64,000 nucleotides of DNA from Taenia hydatigena (taxonomy: Eukaryota > Platyhelminthes > Cestoda > Cyclophyllidea > Taeniidae): the NCBI GenBank assembly GCA_036345935.2, contig JADWOT020001132.1:124001-188000 (forward strand), in the 5' to 3' direction. Both the position numbers and the translations under genes were made by a program. The notes beneath the pieces are model-generated. The model made no database searches. It was not told the origin of the DNA and worked only from the letters and a program-made list of their open reading frames with translations. Of this stretch, positions 11,387-22,579 are shown piece after piece (the stretch's first letter is position 1; each line of letters opens with the position of its first letter).

Positions 11387-12100
11387 GTGATGTGTGCCTC
11401 CTCAGGAAACCATCTCGCAATTCGTGTCACCAACCCAGTCATAGAGGGATTAATCATGCACCTAACCACCACACACACTCGCATGCGCTTTTCACAGCCT
11501 CCCGCCCAATCTCTCTGTGAACTCCCAACCTTCCACTACATAGTTCAGAAGACGTCAAAGGGCCAACGCAGATGGAAATCGTAAAAAAATAGCAGTAACT
11601 TATGCCACCACCCTCCCCTCCTTCCCTACTTCATCTTAACCGTCTCCTCCTCACTAACCTCATTCACGTGCATCGTCAGTCAAGTATTGTCGCAACTAGT
11701 GCATTTCACTTATCAAAGTAAACCATGAAGAGCGTCTTCGAGTTTGTCGATTGATAGGAACTTACATTCCATCCACAAAGTCCATTCCTACATACTTTAC
11801 TCGAGTACATGGTCGGAGGAATGGGTAAACGAAGGCATCCAGGAGAATGTGGAAGAAAGAGAACAGGGAATGAGGAGCGCAGTGCAACAGCACAGTGTAG
11901 GAACATACAACAGTGGCCTTACTTCATCCTCTCCTCTACTTCCTCTCTTCTGTGAACGTCTCATCTTCGCCTCTCATCCAACTATTCTTTCGTGCCTTTC
12001 AGCTTAACAAGCATGTTGCTTCCTCTCTACTGGAGAGGTGCAATCACCGCCATTGTCCTCTCTGATGCAACACACCAATTGACCTAGGTATGCGATTAAA
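11387..12100 (+). pseudogene. duplicated 5' module of the micro-exon-type gene
   Basis: The sequence from about 11.55 to 11.76 kb is related to the exon 1 end and intron 1 of the gene just downstream (12.60-12.83 kb), including GTAACTTATGCCACC against the donor GTAAGTTATGCCACC. The donor G is lost here. An exon candidate follows at 12003-12087: its acceptor is CTTTCAG, its donor GTATGC, and it encodes a cysteine-rich piece (ERCNHRHCPxCCNT) ending in phase 1. In this arm the 21st codon of that exon is TGA; in the right arm (about 34630-34714) and at 57101-57185 it is open. I infer a tandem duplication of exon 1-2 modules, decaying here. Confidence 0.5.
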
Positions 12101-12369
12101 AAGAAGCAACAAAAGCAAGCCTTCACGAGCTCTATGTCAACCGATGGGAGTCAGTCGCCACTGCCTTCACTAGATTCATACCTCGCGTTGCCCCAACTGC
12201 CCGAAAGTGGTCCTTATAAAAGGAAACAACAAAGATAAACAGCTGACAGAAAACAGACCAGACAAGGCAGCGCATTTCATTCAAAGTAGTCCCTCTCATC
12301 CTCCTTCGCCCTGAGAGACACCACGCGTCAACACGTGCTGCTAATCGATTCACACGTGTGGAATTCGAA
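12101..12369 (+). promoter_or_regulatory. 5' flank of the gene, shortened in this arm
   Basis: This flank precedes the proposed start at 12370. Relative to the right arm (about 34277-34432) and to 57385-57540, roughly 130-150 bp are missing near 12.29-12.31 kb. The missing stretch contains an ATG followed by GACCAAGGTAAAAAG, which could be a first-exon donor. No TATA box is assigned. The role as a promoter is inference from position only. Confidence 0.3.
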
Positions 12370-15220
12370 ATGGTCCATCGCACAACAGCGTCGAACATGA
12401 CTGTCAACGTGTTGTTTTGTCTAATGCTACACATCGTTCTTCATGGATTCGTCCCGTTAATTCATTTGGCCATCAATGCCTCCCCTCTGCTTTATTTTAT
12501 CCTTCTATTCGGCCTTCTGTTGTTTTTTTACGTTTGTCACCTCCCTCGCCATCACGGTATCAGTTCCAACCGCCCGGTCCTCCATTCTGAAAAACTCAAA
12601 AGGCCGAAACAGATACCTACAGTAGAAATTAGGGGTAAGTTATGCCACCAGTTTCTCCTTCTCTCCTCTCCTCCCCTCGTGCCAACTTTTTCCATCCTCC
12701 TCCCCCTCCTCCTCATTATTTCATTTGCGTGCGTCATTTCATTTTCATCAAATCCGGTATCCAGTTTCAATCACATGGATAGGAAAACTATCTTTAGCCT
12801 CTTCGAGTGTGCTACTGAAAAGTCGTAATTCCTAGCAATAGGTCTATTTCTTCAAGTTTTACTCATTCAGATGGCTAGATGAGTGGGTAGGTGAATCAGT
12901 TCCGGAGTAGACAGGAGAAAGAGACAGAGAAATGCCGAGTACTGCACCACAGCACTGTGCATAGTCAACTTACGGCGGCCATTTTCAATCCCCTTTTATC
13001 CTTCCCCACCCTGTCCCATTTCATGCCCTCGGCTTCTCATCTCTCTGCCCCTCTCTCAATCACTCCTTTGTCTCTTTCAGACGTACACTCGCGTTCCTTA
13101 GCAATGCAACGAAATAATTCTGCCAGGCAGAGGCCTAGACAAAGGCGTCAAACACGCAACGTCGTTAACGTAGTAGTAATCTTTAGGGGTGAGTCGCCGA
13201 TTTCTCTAATCAACTCATACCCTACACCACGCCTGCTGTACCACGCTTACTCTTCATGCCACTTCCATGCCCTTACATTCACCTAATGAGTAGCAGCATC
13301 AGCGAGAGACCTCTTGAGGTAGTAACAATAACTTGCTCAATATGTACATTCCACTGTAGAAGCACTGTAGCACGGTATGCAGGACCAGGCTTGACTAGAT
13401 TGTACTGGGTCGCGACAGAGCAGACTAGTCACCTTGGCTGAATTATGACAGGCTTGCATAAAGCAGGAAAGGAGAGCATGGACAGGACTACCACGTCCAT
13501 CTTGCCTACCGTTGGAGTCAACCTCACCAACACTCTACTTTGACCCACCTAATCCACCCCACACAACTCCATACCATGCAACTTAAGGTCTTCTCTTTCT
13601 TTCCCGCAGACACTAGGGATCAAGGTACTCAGACTATAAGTAGGCCTGGCGACGTCTTCGGAATGGAGGCACCGCAGCTCTCTTCCCTACGTCCCCTTGC
13701 CCATGCCCCACTGCAACGCGCCTTCGGTGAGTGCCTCCGTTGTCTCCCACTGCAACGTTCTATATGCTTCCAAGTATTGCACTTTGCATGATGTCTCATT
13801 GTTTGTGCTCTACGCATTCAATTCAACCGCAACAGAGGAGTTGGTTCTCCCCTCATTTCATTCATTTGTCTTTATTTTTCCAATTTAGTGGCACAAGGAA
13901 ATGTCGCTTCTCTGCCTTCCTTACGCTGCGCTCGCCTTCCCCTTCTTCAAACCCAGCCCCAATTCGCCTCAGCCTCCTCCTCCCCCTCCCACCTCATTGT
14001 CAGCCAACGGCCTCTTTGTAAGTCTCCTTCATCGCCCCACTAGTCTCACTCTTCATTATGACATGATTCAATAGTGCCAAGATTCGCAACCTACATCAGA
14101 CTAGCATGGACTATTCTGCATCTAACTCAGTCACGCTTTGCCTACAACAAAATCTCATTTCAGCGTAGCCTAGCCTGCATCGCCATTCATTCTCCATTCC
14201 TATCTTTCTTTCCGTCGTTGTAGTTTGTCCCACACCACTTCGCCTCAATTCTGTCTCCTACTCCTACTCCTCCTCCACTTACCCCCTCGAGAGCGAAGGT
14301 GAGCGCGTTGCTCCTACTCCCCACTTCGTAATTTGTAGACTCGCCCAACTCCCACCTCATCATCTCACTGCCCAATTCTTTCCTTCTCTCTTTAGAGGAT
14401 TCCTCCACCTGGCGCTCTACATTAACGGGTAAGAATATGCGCTTCCTGCCTGCCTGCCTGCCTGTCTGTCTGTCTGTCTGTTTGGTTGCCTCAGTTTGTG
14501 TGTGTACGTTTGTGTGTGTGCCATTACCTATCTTTGTTTTCGTCCTTTTAGAAGGTCGCCTCCATCGGTCCCCCACCAAAACAGGTAGGAACGTCTGCGT
14601 GTTCATATGCCTGACTGTGTGCATTGAAGTGCGAAGACACATTCATCTCATCCTCTCCTCTAACTTGTCATTCTAGTCGATCAGGTCGACAGTTCTATCC
14701 TGGGTGAAGTAAGATCTCCTTTCGTTGCTCGTTGCATGCCTAGTTGGTTGCCTTATTAATTTCAACTCCACTTTCCGCCAACACCTTATCGTCCACCCAC
14801 ACATTCACCCACTCACTCACCCACACACCCGCCAACTCACTTTACTACATCTAATCGCTTTTTCCTCCCGTGGCTCCTCTACTTCCTCACTTATTTCAGA
14901 TTGAAATGGACGGACCACATGGAATTGGCAGAAGAATTCGTACAAGGTTGAGGAGATACATCGTCCGCGTCTTCAACACGTGCTGTCTGTGCGGACGCAC
15001 GGCAAAAAGGCCCGTCATACACGGCGATTTTTCAGAGTACACAAGTTATCAATTTGGCGGCGGACGGAGTGAACAAATGCTGTGCGATTCCCGGTCAAGA
15101 ACCCGCAGTGGCACCAACCCTTCAAAGTGGGAAAGCGACGCACAGCCATCGCGCAACTTGGTGGAATTTGAAGGTGCACAACAAACATCAAGCACACCTA
15201 GATGGTCTCTCACAGAATAA
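12370..15220 (+). CDS. micro-exon-type gene, nine exons, 370 codons (left arm)
   Basis: I propose exons 12370-12634, 13081-13188, 13610-13726, 13889-14017, 14224-14298, 14396-14428, 14552-14584, 14677-14708 and 14900-15220. All introns are GT-AG with good donors (GTAAGT, GTGAGT, GTGAGT, GTAAGT, GTGAGC, GTAAGA, GTAGGA, GTAAGA) and pyrimidine-rich acceptors. Introns 1-7 are phase 1 and the last is phase 0. Exons 2-7 are multiples of three (108, 117, 129, 75, 33 and 33 nt), so each can be skipped without a frameshift. The product starts with a hydrophobic signal or membrane region (about residues 10-61), continues Arg/Ser/Pro-rich, and ends with a basic segment containing NTCCLCGR. No known domain is recognised. 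The architecture resembles flatworm micro-exon genes, which encode secreted or surface proteins varied by exon skipping. Function is unknown. An alternative donor at 14704 would change the last junction and lead to an early stop. Confidence 0.7.
14445..14481. repeat. (CCTG)n/(TCTG)n microsatellite in intron 6
   Basis: A short tetranucleotide run in the intron between the two 33-nt exons. The mirror copy at about 32.10-32.14 kb has the same composition and apparently the same number of units, which is unusual for an independently evolving microsatellite and agrees with recent gene conversion of this part of the arms. Confidence 0.8.
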
Positions 15221-15221
15221 A
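15216..15221 (+). terminator. AATAAA overlapping the stop codon
   Basis: The final codons read GAA TAA, and the next base makes AATAAA span the stop codon. A second AATAAA lies at 15509-15514. If the first were used the 3' UTR would be very short. The overlapping motif is also present at the mirrored position in the right arm. Its use as a poly(A) signal is inferred. Confidence 0.4.
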
Positions 15222-15369
15222 GGTCAACTCAACAATCTGACCGCGATGAGCCCATGAGAGACACAAAAGCACGGAGGAGTTCTCATTATAGAAATGGTAT
15301 TTAAAGACAGGCAACAAAGAAGCGTCGAAGTGGCAATTTCAAACCAATAACGAATCCATTACGCACCGA

Positions 15370-17995
15370 TCAAAAAGAGGCGCAGTGTTGAAGACGCGGA
15401 AAAGTAGGCTAGAGCGCTACCACCAAGGCGCAAACCTCTGGAGAATGCCACGACAAATTCGCACAGCAAAAACAGGAGGCAACTAAGTTACCAATTCTCC
15501 TTTTTACTAATAAAACTCGAAACAGACCAAAAGAAAGCCAAGTGGCTGCCATTATGACCATTCCACCACGCTACTAAAAAGCACTGCCCAGGTAGCGACT
15601 GCATCAATTCCGGCACCAACTTACACGGGAACTCCCAAGAGCAAGACAGGAGGCAACAGGCCGAGCAGTTCTCCGTTTCAAAGTCAAAAACCTAAAAGGG
15701 ATTCAAAAAGAGAGCCACGTTGGTGACGCGACAACACAAAGTGCCGCTCGATTACCAAGAAGTGCCCAGCTATAAAAGTGTCCGATTCATCACTATCTGA
15801 GTAGAGAGCTCGTCAAAGAAAAATCTAGACGCAGCCTTCAAAATTAAGAATTCAAAACGGATTTAAAGACGCGCGGCATTGCAGCCGCGATGTTAACAAG
15901 AGATGGCCACACAAAAAGTGCATCCGCGGCGCCAAAAACAGACCCGAAATTTCGACAGAACAAATACGAAAATCAACTGACTAAGCAAGTCTCGTAATTA
16001 ACGCAAAAATTCAAAAAGCGATTTTTTAAAAAACCCAGCAGAAGCCAGAAAAACGCCGCCAACCCCGAGTGCAAGAAAAGATTTTTAAAACAGAGAAGCA
16101 AACAAAGCGTCAATATCTGTATCAAAAGAATTTTAACCAAAAAAAGGCGAATAAAAATAAGAGCATTTGTAAAAAATGGAGATGTTACGATGCAGCGATA
16201 AAAATCTACCTCCCTACAACTAAAAGGTGCCCACATACAGAATGCTTCCAACTCCTCCCAATCTGTACCGACAGCACCTCATCACCATCGCAAACGCCGA
16301 CTGCATGACCAATTCTTCGACTCAACAACATAAAACGTCATAACAAATAAAAGGAGAGATTTGTCGAAGCCGCGACAACAGACTACTGCCCTACTACTAG
16401 CAAGAGGTGCCCACATACAGAATACTTCCAACTCCTCCCAATCTCTACCGACAGCACCTCATCACCATCCCAAACGCCGACTGCATGACCAATCCTCCGT
16501 CTCAACAATATAAAACGTCATACCAAATAAAGGTGAGAGATTCGTCGGTGCCGCGACAACAGACTACCGCCCTACTACTCTCAAGAGGTGCCCACATACA
16601 GATTACTTCCAACTCCTCCCAATCTCTACCGACAGCACATCATCACCATCGCAAAACGCGACTGCATGACCAATCCTCCGTCTCAACAATATAAAACGTC
16701 ATACCAAATAAAAGGAGAGATTCGTCGGTGCCGCGACAACAGACTACCGCCCTACTACTCTCAAGAGGTGCCCACATACAGAATGCTTCCAACTCCTCCC
16801 AATCTCTACCGACAGCACATCATCACCATCGCAAAACGCGACTGCATGACCAATCCTCCGTCTCAACAATATAAAACGTCAAAAGAAATAAAAAGGAGAG
16901 ATTCGTCGGTGCCGCGACAACAGACTACCTCCCTACTACTCTCAAGAGGTGCCCACATACAGAATACTTCCAACTCCTCCCAATCTCTACCGACAGCACC
17001 TCATCACCATCGCAAACGCCGACTGCATGACCAATCCTTCGTATCCACCTTACAAAACGCCATAACAAATATGGAGTGGAGATTCGTTAATGCCGCGATG
17101 GCGGATTAGCGCCTATCAGATTTGTCTAAACAAGAAAAATTGTTTTGCGGATTGTAAAGGATGGACGCTTCGGTACCTAGTTTATTTTGACTGCTGCCAT
17201 ATTACCAAGATGTGCTCACGTACAGAACACTTCATTTTGTCACAATCCCCACCCACGGCTTATGCAACAGACGTAGGAACTGACAAGTTTAGCAGTTCTG
17301 TCTCAACAGCAGAAAACCTGAAACGGATTACAAATGAAGGACGCGTCGATGCCGCGATAACACAGACTACCGGCATACTACCAAAGGGCGCTCACATGCA
17401 CAATACTTCCATTTCGTCGCAATCTGACCCCACAGCTTCTCGCAACAAGAACAAAACGCGACTGGTTCATTAGATCTGCTTAACAATAAAAAACGTGAAT
17501 CGGATCGCAAAGGAGAGACGCGTCGGTGCCGCGATGATACAGACTACCGCCCTATTGCCAAGAGGTCCTCACGCACAGAACACCTCCATTTCGTCACAAT
17601 CTCTACTCACGGCTTTTTACAACAGACGTACGAGCCGACAAGCTCAGCAGTTCTGTCTCAACAATAAAAAACGTGATACGGATTGCAAAGGAAACACGCG
17701 TCGGTACCGCAATTACAGAGACCTCCGACCTATCGCCAAGACGTGCTTACGTACAGAAAACCTCCATTTGGTCAATTTCTACCGATAACTCCGTACGACA
17801 GACGTAGGAGCCAAGTGCCTCAGCTCTTCGCCGTTCTAACGATTGCATAAAACGTGATGCTGAATCTAAAGGGAAGACTCTTTGGCACCGCGATAACCCA
17901 GACTACCGCCCTACTACCAACAGGTGCTTACATACAGATTACTTCCATTTCGTCACAATATGTACAGATACCTCCTCATAACATAGGTAGGAGGC
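15370..17995 (+). repeat. about 180-bp tandem satellite array (left arm, long form)
   Basis: The phrase AGGTGCCCACATACAG recurs near 16225, 16405, 16586, 16766 and 16947, a period of 180-181 bp, and diverged versions follow near 17.21, 17.39, 17.57, 17.74 and 17.92 kb. Older, more diverged units occupy about 15.4-16.2 kb. Units share TCGTCGGTGCCGCGACAAC and CGACTGCATGACCAATCC. The long open frames across the array (for example 16588-17109) arise because the unit is close to a multiple of three with few stops; I do not regard them as genes. Confidence 0.85.
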
Positions 17996-18059
17996 GACTG
18001 CTTTAAAAGTTTTGCGTTTCAACATTAAAAAGTTCAAAACCGATTTTAGTAAGACAAGT

Positions 18060-19320
18060 TTTACCTTTACCTTGAGATACCACGATGACTAGCATGTATC
18101 CGAACTGCCATTACACATAAATGCAGTGTTTTTTCACATGTTGTTGATTTGTTTTGTGGCCATCCTTTCTGTGGACTACTAACTTAGGCTCAACTACACG
18201 GACAATCAGTTGTTATAAAGGTGTGTCAACTCAACCTACTAACTCATTTGCGACGTTTTGCTTTACTTTATTAATAATTAATAATTTGGAAACACCGAAG
18301 GGAAATGGCAACGCTACCAGATTCCAACAGAGATGCATGGAAGGAAATACAAAAATCACAACAGTGACAACGGTGATGACGCTCCACAAACAAACAATAG
18401 ACCACCACGAACCTACGTGTTCATCGGCTACCTCGTGTCCAATGCAAGCAACATCCGTCTCAAATGGCCATTAAACGACCACTTTATAAAGTGCGTTACA
18501 GAAAACCGACGAACCCTCAAAACATGACTTTACAAACCCTCTATTCAACGGCTTCACCACAGCTTAGATCTTCCACTGCTTTTTCATTAAAAGCCCGTTT
18601 GCATAAAATAAATGCATTTATTCACCAAGAACACCCCTACGTGTGTTTCACGTCTCCAATTTCACCCAATATGCTTATAGCACTTCACATCAGCCAATTA
18701 TAACAAAAAAATAAGGAAAACGCGTTCAAGAGATGACATTAGGCCACTCTGCATTAATCAACGCATCAAATGCATGCAACGTTGGTAAGAAGATAGTGAA
18801 CACTTACTGTACCTCCTACAAGGCAACAGAGTCACCAAGACCTCAGCTGCACTCACGGCCGAGAAAAGAGGCGAGGAAAGAATCCATCTCGTGACACCTG
18901 CAGTCCCACCAAGCACGCAACACCGCGAGCGTTCGCCTTCACTGCATTTCTCCACCTCATCCAAGGAGTGCTAAATTAATCACACCTTATCAAATTGGGC
19001 AGCAAGCTTTGTGATGAAAGAGTGCTAAGTCTTCTGGTGCACCAACGACTGTACAGCGAAGTAGGGGCATCGATCATATCCTTTGCAACTGAAAAATTGC
19101 GTGTATTAGTATTTTTTGGGAGCGGATAAATTATGTCCATGTGCGAAAATCATCCCAACTTACCACCTGCCGCTGGAGGCATGTAAGTCACCCAAAAGAT
19201 ATCAGATCTCTGCATAAAAACGCCCTAATGACATCACGGATCTTAAATAAAGCATTAATTTATTAGTCTAGCATTCACGAGTCCAAGTTACTTCGCATCT
19301 CCTCTCATCTACGCCTAAAC
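18060..19320 (-). repeat. R repeat, copy 2 (inverted)
   Basis: Reverse-complement copy of R at the inner end of the left core. The 68-codon frame is at 18758-18964 (-). Against copy 1 it shows about five synonymous changes and changes at two codons altering residues, by eye. Together with copy 1 it brackets the left core as a pair of inverted repeats. Confidence 0.75.
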
Positions 19321-19329
19321 CTTACGGTG

Positions 19330-20960
19330 TCAATTCAGCAATGCGCTAGAGACGAAAATTCGGGGTAGAGGTGTACACCATACAAACGCTGCACTCTCCG
19401 CTTACGGTCTCCTCGAATCTACTTTGTAACTGCCTCTATAATCGCCACAAAACCAAGACAGTTGTCTCTGACTAGTCCGAAATAGTTCGACTGCTCTCAA
19501 GTGGCAAATCCACCGACTCCATATGCAATTCATTGCCCACAAATGCAGCATTTGTATCCAGTAATAGGAAATTCGGACCCCCACCTTTCAGCATGACTGA
19601 AAAACAACTTGAAATAGGCAGGATCAGCAGAGACCACTCTATTTTCAAATGCACTTAAGCATCTAATAAAACGAGTTAATGAAACCTGAGTATTCCACCA
19701 CGAGCATTGCACGAACCACGAATTCAGCAAGCCTCAAAGTCGCTAGTCACGCTTTCATGCCAATAATAAAGGGTCTCTTATGCATACGCATAAAATACGT
19801 CAAAATTTACAAACAGGAATACTTACACACCTGGACTCGTTAGCGCGAACCGCACACCACGCACGGCCACCATCACATCAAAGCCTACCCCCTCACATAT
19901 GCCGCTAGATACGCAAAGGGAGCATTAAGTACGATAAAACAAATGGTTATCACAGGAATTCCTATTGACCTTAAGAATCACAGCAAAAACAATACCTCTT
20001 TTTTATTTTAAAAGTAAAAAAGACAAATCTAATTTTCCAAGGCATTTGTAGGTCACATAAAGCACAGCTTTTCATTACTAACTAGTTATATAGGTGCAAA
20101 GGTTGATTTCTTGAGGGTTTTACAACTCACATTGGTTGGTGCTATAACAGTGTAGTGCTTGCATTTCTTTCGACGAACATTGTAAGTGAGGGCAAGAACA
20201 CAATTTGAATCTCTCAATTTCGACACAGCCAATTCTACAACACACTGCTAATACGCTATTAATTAGCAACTCAGAGTAATCAACGTTCTTGCATTAGGCA
20301 GTGGCAGAGGATCAGTGCACTATCAACGTGAATTACTGAGGTGTTGTCTGTGGAAAGTGGAGGACTCAGCTAGTTGTTGCTTTTAAACCAAACACCATGT
20401 CACTACCATTTAGCGTAGTAACAAGAGTATGTAGCACACAAATTTGCACGTTTTTTGATTATTCAGCTGTCAGTCTCATCTACGATCAATTGGATGACCA
20501 CTGCGACTTCGTTGAGTGGCCCAACCTCTATACCAAGCTAGTATTTCCGGTTCAATCCACGCACTGAGCATATATGTTCTGCTCAAGCACTATGCCTAAT
20601 TTTACCCCAAGGTAAGTTGCAAGGTCCCACAGTTGCATTCATTGAATGTGCGCGTTTTGTATTTACGTTTACGTTCACGACACTCAGTTGCAGTTAAGGG
20701 CGCAATCATACGCATCCGTTGTCGCTTGACGTCGATAACATTGCTTACTAGACTTCCGTAACCCAAAAGTTGCATGAAACACGTGTTAGGGAACATAAAA
20801 TAAACAAACAAAGGAAATTCGTTTGTGCAAAATGAATGTACAAGTTGTGAATTTGTGCACAGCCCACCGGGAAAACGACGGCGGTACAAATTTTGTGCTG
20901 ATTGCATACCTTATCGGTGGTACCGTGGATCTCTTTGCAGACTTTTTGCAGACTATTAAA
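19330..20960 (+). repeat. block X, copy 1
   Basis: Repeated inverted at 26.96-28.58 kb and direct at 45.0-48.1 kb (split by an LTR element). It holds two frames worth noting: a 56-codon frame at 20397-20567 (+), and a 101-codon frame at 20602-20907 (-) related to the second exon of the gene candidate at 48007-48428. A strong donor-like CCCCAAGGTAAGT occurs near 20.61 kb on plus. Confidence 0.8.
20397..20567 (+). CDS. 56-codon frame conserved in block X
   Basis: The product begins MSLPFSVVTR and contains LIYDQLDDHCDFVEW. The same frame is intact at 27331-27501 (-). In the older X copy near 47.65-47.78 kb it reads LVYDHLEDHRTFVGW before a stop. The replacements I/V and D/E are conservative and the frame is kept over about 40 codons, which hints at past selection. 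A 1-nt indel just upstream of the ATG breaks the longer right-arm frame in the left copy, so this ATG is the common start. No family is recognised. Confidence 0.3.
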   Translation: MSLPFSVVTRVCSTQICTFFDYSAVSLIYDQLDDHCDFVEWPNLYTKLVFPVQSTH

Positions 20961-21005
20961 CTTTAATAGATTCAAATATCCTAAGCAAGTTGGCACATTT
21001 TCAAT

Positions 21006-21500
21006 AATAACCTCACAAAAGTGACGATTTAATATCAGTCACCTTAATGTATATAAGTACTGCTGCAAGTCAATCTGAACCACGTGATGGAGCAGCGTGA
21101 AGACTCCCTGGAGCGTGACACGTCCCCGGCCTGTACTCCATATCTTGCCTAGCTGTATTAATCACCCCTTTATATATTAAAGATGTCTAAACGTACACAG
21201 ACTTCTACTATCAAGGGTGACCGGGAGGGAGAGGAGGAACCCCCAACAAATAACCTCACAAAAGTGACAATTTAATATCAGTCACCTTAATGTATATAAG
21301 TACCGCTGCAAGCCAAGCCTTCCTTGATGACAAAATGAGACATAATGCTAAAGCAGAATAGTCATATTCAGCAAGCAGAGAGAACGGGACTGTAAACATG
21401 GCATGGAGGCCTGTCCACCCAACTGGGGCAATATGGCCAACCATGTGTCTGAAACCGGTAGTCAGAACAAACAAAGTAATGAAAGCATCATTAAACATAT
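21006..21500 (-). mobile_element. LTR-family copy with duplicated end
   Basis: An LTR of the 186-bp family lies on the minus strand at about 21.31-21.50 kb, with an extended end. A segment of about 64 bp (AATAACCTCACAAAAGTGAC through AAGTAC-GCTGCAAG) occurs twice, at about 21006 and 21249, separated by about 180 bp of different sequence that is absent from the mirrored site near 26.74-26.96 kb. I read this as a short LTR element with a truncated second LTR, or a tandem duplication containing an insertion. Confidence 0.5.
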
Positions 21501-21600
21501 AAATTACACGCGCTCAAAACGCATTTCTTACCTTTGGTCTCGAATGTCTTATGGTGTTTGCCAAGGATTTGAATTGAATCCTTGACCGCACGTAAAGCAC

Positions 21601-22579
21601 TCGTGCATGTCCTTGTGCATATAAATGAAGTCTCGACTATTACAACCGAACAGAACCCGGAAACCCGACACGCAGTCAATCCTTAAATAACACTTGCGTG
21701 AGGAAAGTGTCACAGCATCTCGAAATCACTGTACATTTGAAGAACACAAGTAGTGCAAATACAGCAAGCGCGTTAAAGATCTTTAACATAGTGTACAGCA
21801 TGCATAGTGTGGCATAACAAACAAATAAATGATGATGATAACACTGCTTACCCAAAGCTGAGGTCAGGTGGTGCGAGGACATGATTTGTTTACTTCTCGT
21901 TGGCGAAGAGCGTATGCGAAGAGGACAGAGGAGGCTACTTCTAGTTCTCAAGCGCTTTAAGACACTTGGGCGCTGCCTACCTATCTTACTTCCCCTTTAG
22001 TGCTCTAGACCCCTAACACTAGAGGAGGTCAAATCCATGGGAGTTCGGAGTCCGTTTTCCCCTTCGGAGCTAGTGCCATCCGTTTGGTCATGCAGTTCAA
22101 GTATGTTGACCGCCTCTTGACCAAAAAGTGCATTCAAACAGGCATGCATTTCAAAAACTGCAGGTCACCTTTTCAACCCAAACGTCAGTGCTCTACCTCG
22201 GCTTCCTATCCCACAAGCGATAGGCCGTTGTACAGGTGCATATTAACGCGATGAACTGCGAAGGGTTAAGCTCACAGTTGCGCTTTGCAGACGATTTAGC
22301 TTGCTGGTGGGATTACTCGGAGGGCAGCGCTAATTCACGGCGAATCAGATGCGAGGCCAGCAACAAAGACGAATAAAGCTCAAATGAACGCTTCGATGCA
22401 GTCAATGCAATTAATCCACCTTTAAAAGCGGCGAAAGATGCAAAAAACACTCACAAAACCCTTCAGTTCATACATTTTAGAGTTAGTGCACTTTTGTCAC
22501 TTTTATGCAGGCACGTTGTAGAAAATTGCCTCGTTTAGGCCATTCATGAGTGCTGCCATGACCAGCTTTGCCCATAAGA
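21601..22579. other. spacer of P1, outer part
   Basis: Present only once in the window. It contains a short reverse-transcriptase motif at about 22.27 kb (separate entry) and otherwise nothing I recognise. The 91-codon minus frame at 21676-21951 has no second copy for comparison. Confidence 0.4.
22200..22345 (+). pseudogene. non-LTR (LINE) reverse transcriptase relic
   Basis: The plus strand encodes LSSQLRFADDLACWWDY. FADDLA is the catalytic F/YxDD box of reverse transcriptase in the form usual for LINE elements. Stops occur a short distance upstream and no other RT block is intact. Confidence 0.5.

Larger units (their letters stand above)
1850..21600 (+). repeat. left arm of large inverted duplication P1
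   Basis: The whole stretch reappears as its reverse complement at about 26.43-44.96 kb. Paired coordinates sum to about 46,580 in the gene, about 46,720 near the solo LTR, about 46,790 at 3.4 kb and about 47,900-48,030 near the inner end, so the arms differ by indels. Paired landmarks are the R repeats, the overlapping frames at 3.36-4.06 kb, the gypsy and H4 relics, the LTR, the nine-exon gene, the satellite, R again and block X. Arm divergence is patchy, with nearly identical blocks beside clearly diverged ones. Confidence 0.9.

Noticed and set aside
14187..14642. 151-codon minus-strand frame, identical in both arms
   Set aside because: It lies antisense to exons 5-7 and their introns in a block that is identical at every position, so identity is no evidence of coding. 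The plus-strand splice sites explain the sequence better.
16407..17109. Long repetitive open frames (95 and 173 codons) in the satellite
   Set aside because: They follow the 180-bp tandem units, exist only because the unit length is near a multiple of three, and disappear in diverged units.
15370..17995. CRISPR-like or other regular array
   Set aside because: The period is about 180 bp with no short repeat/unique spacer pattern, and the context is eukaryotic.
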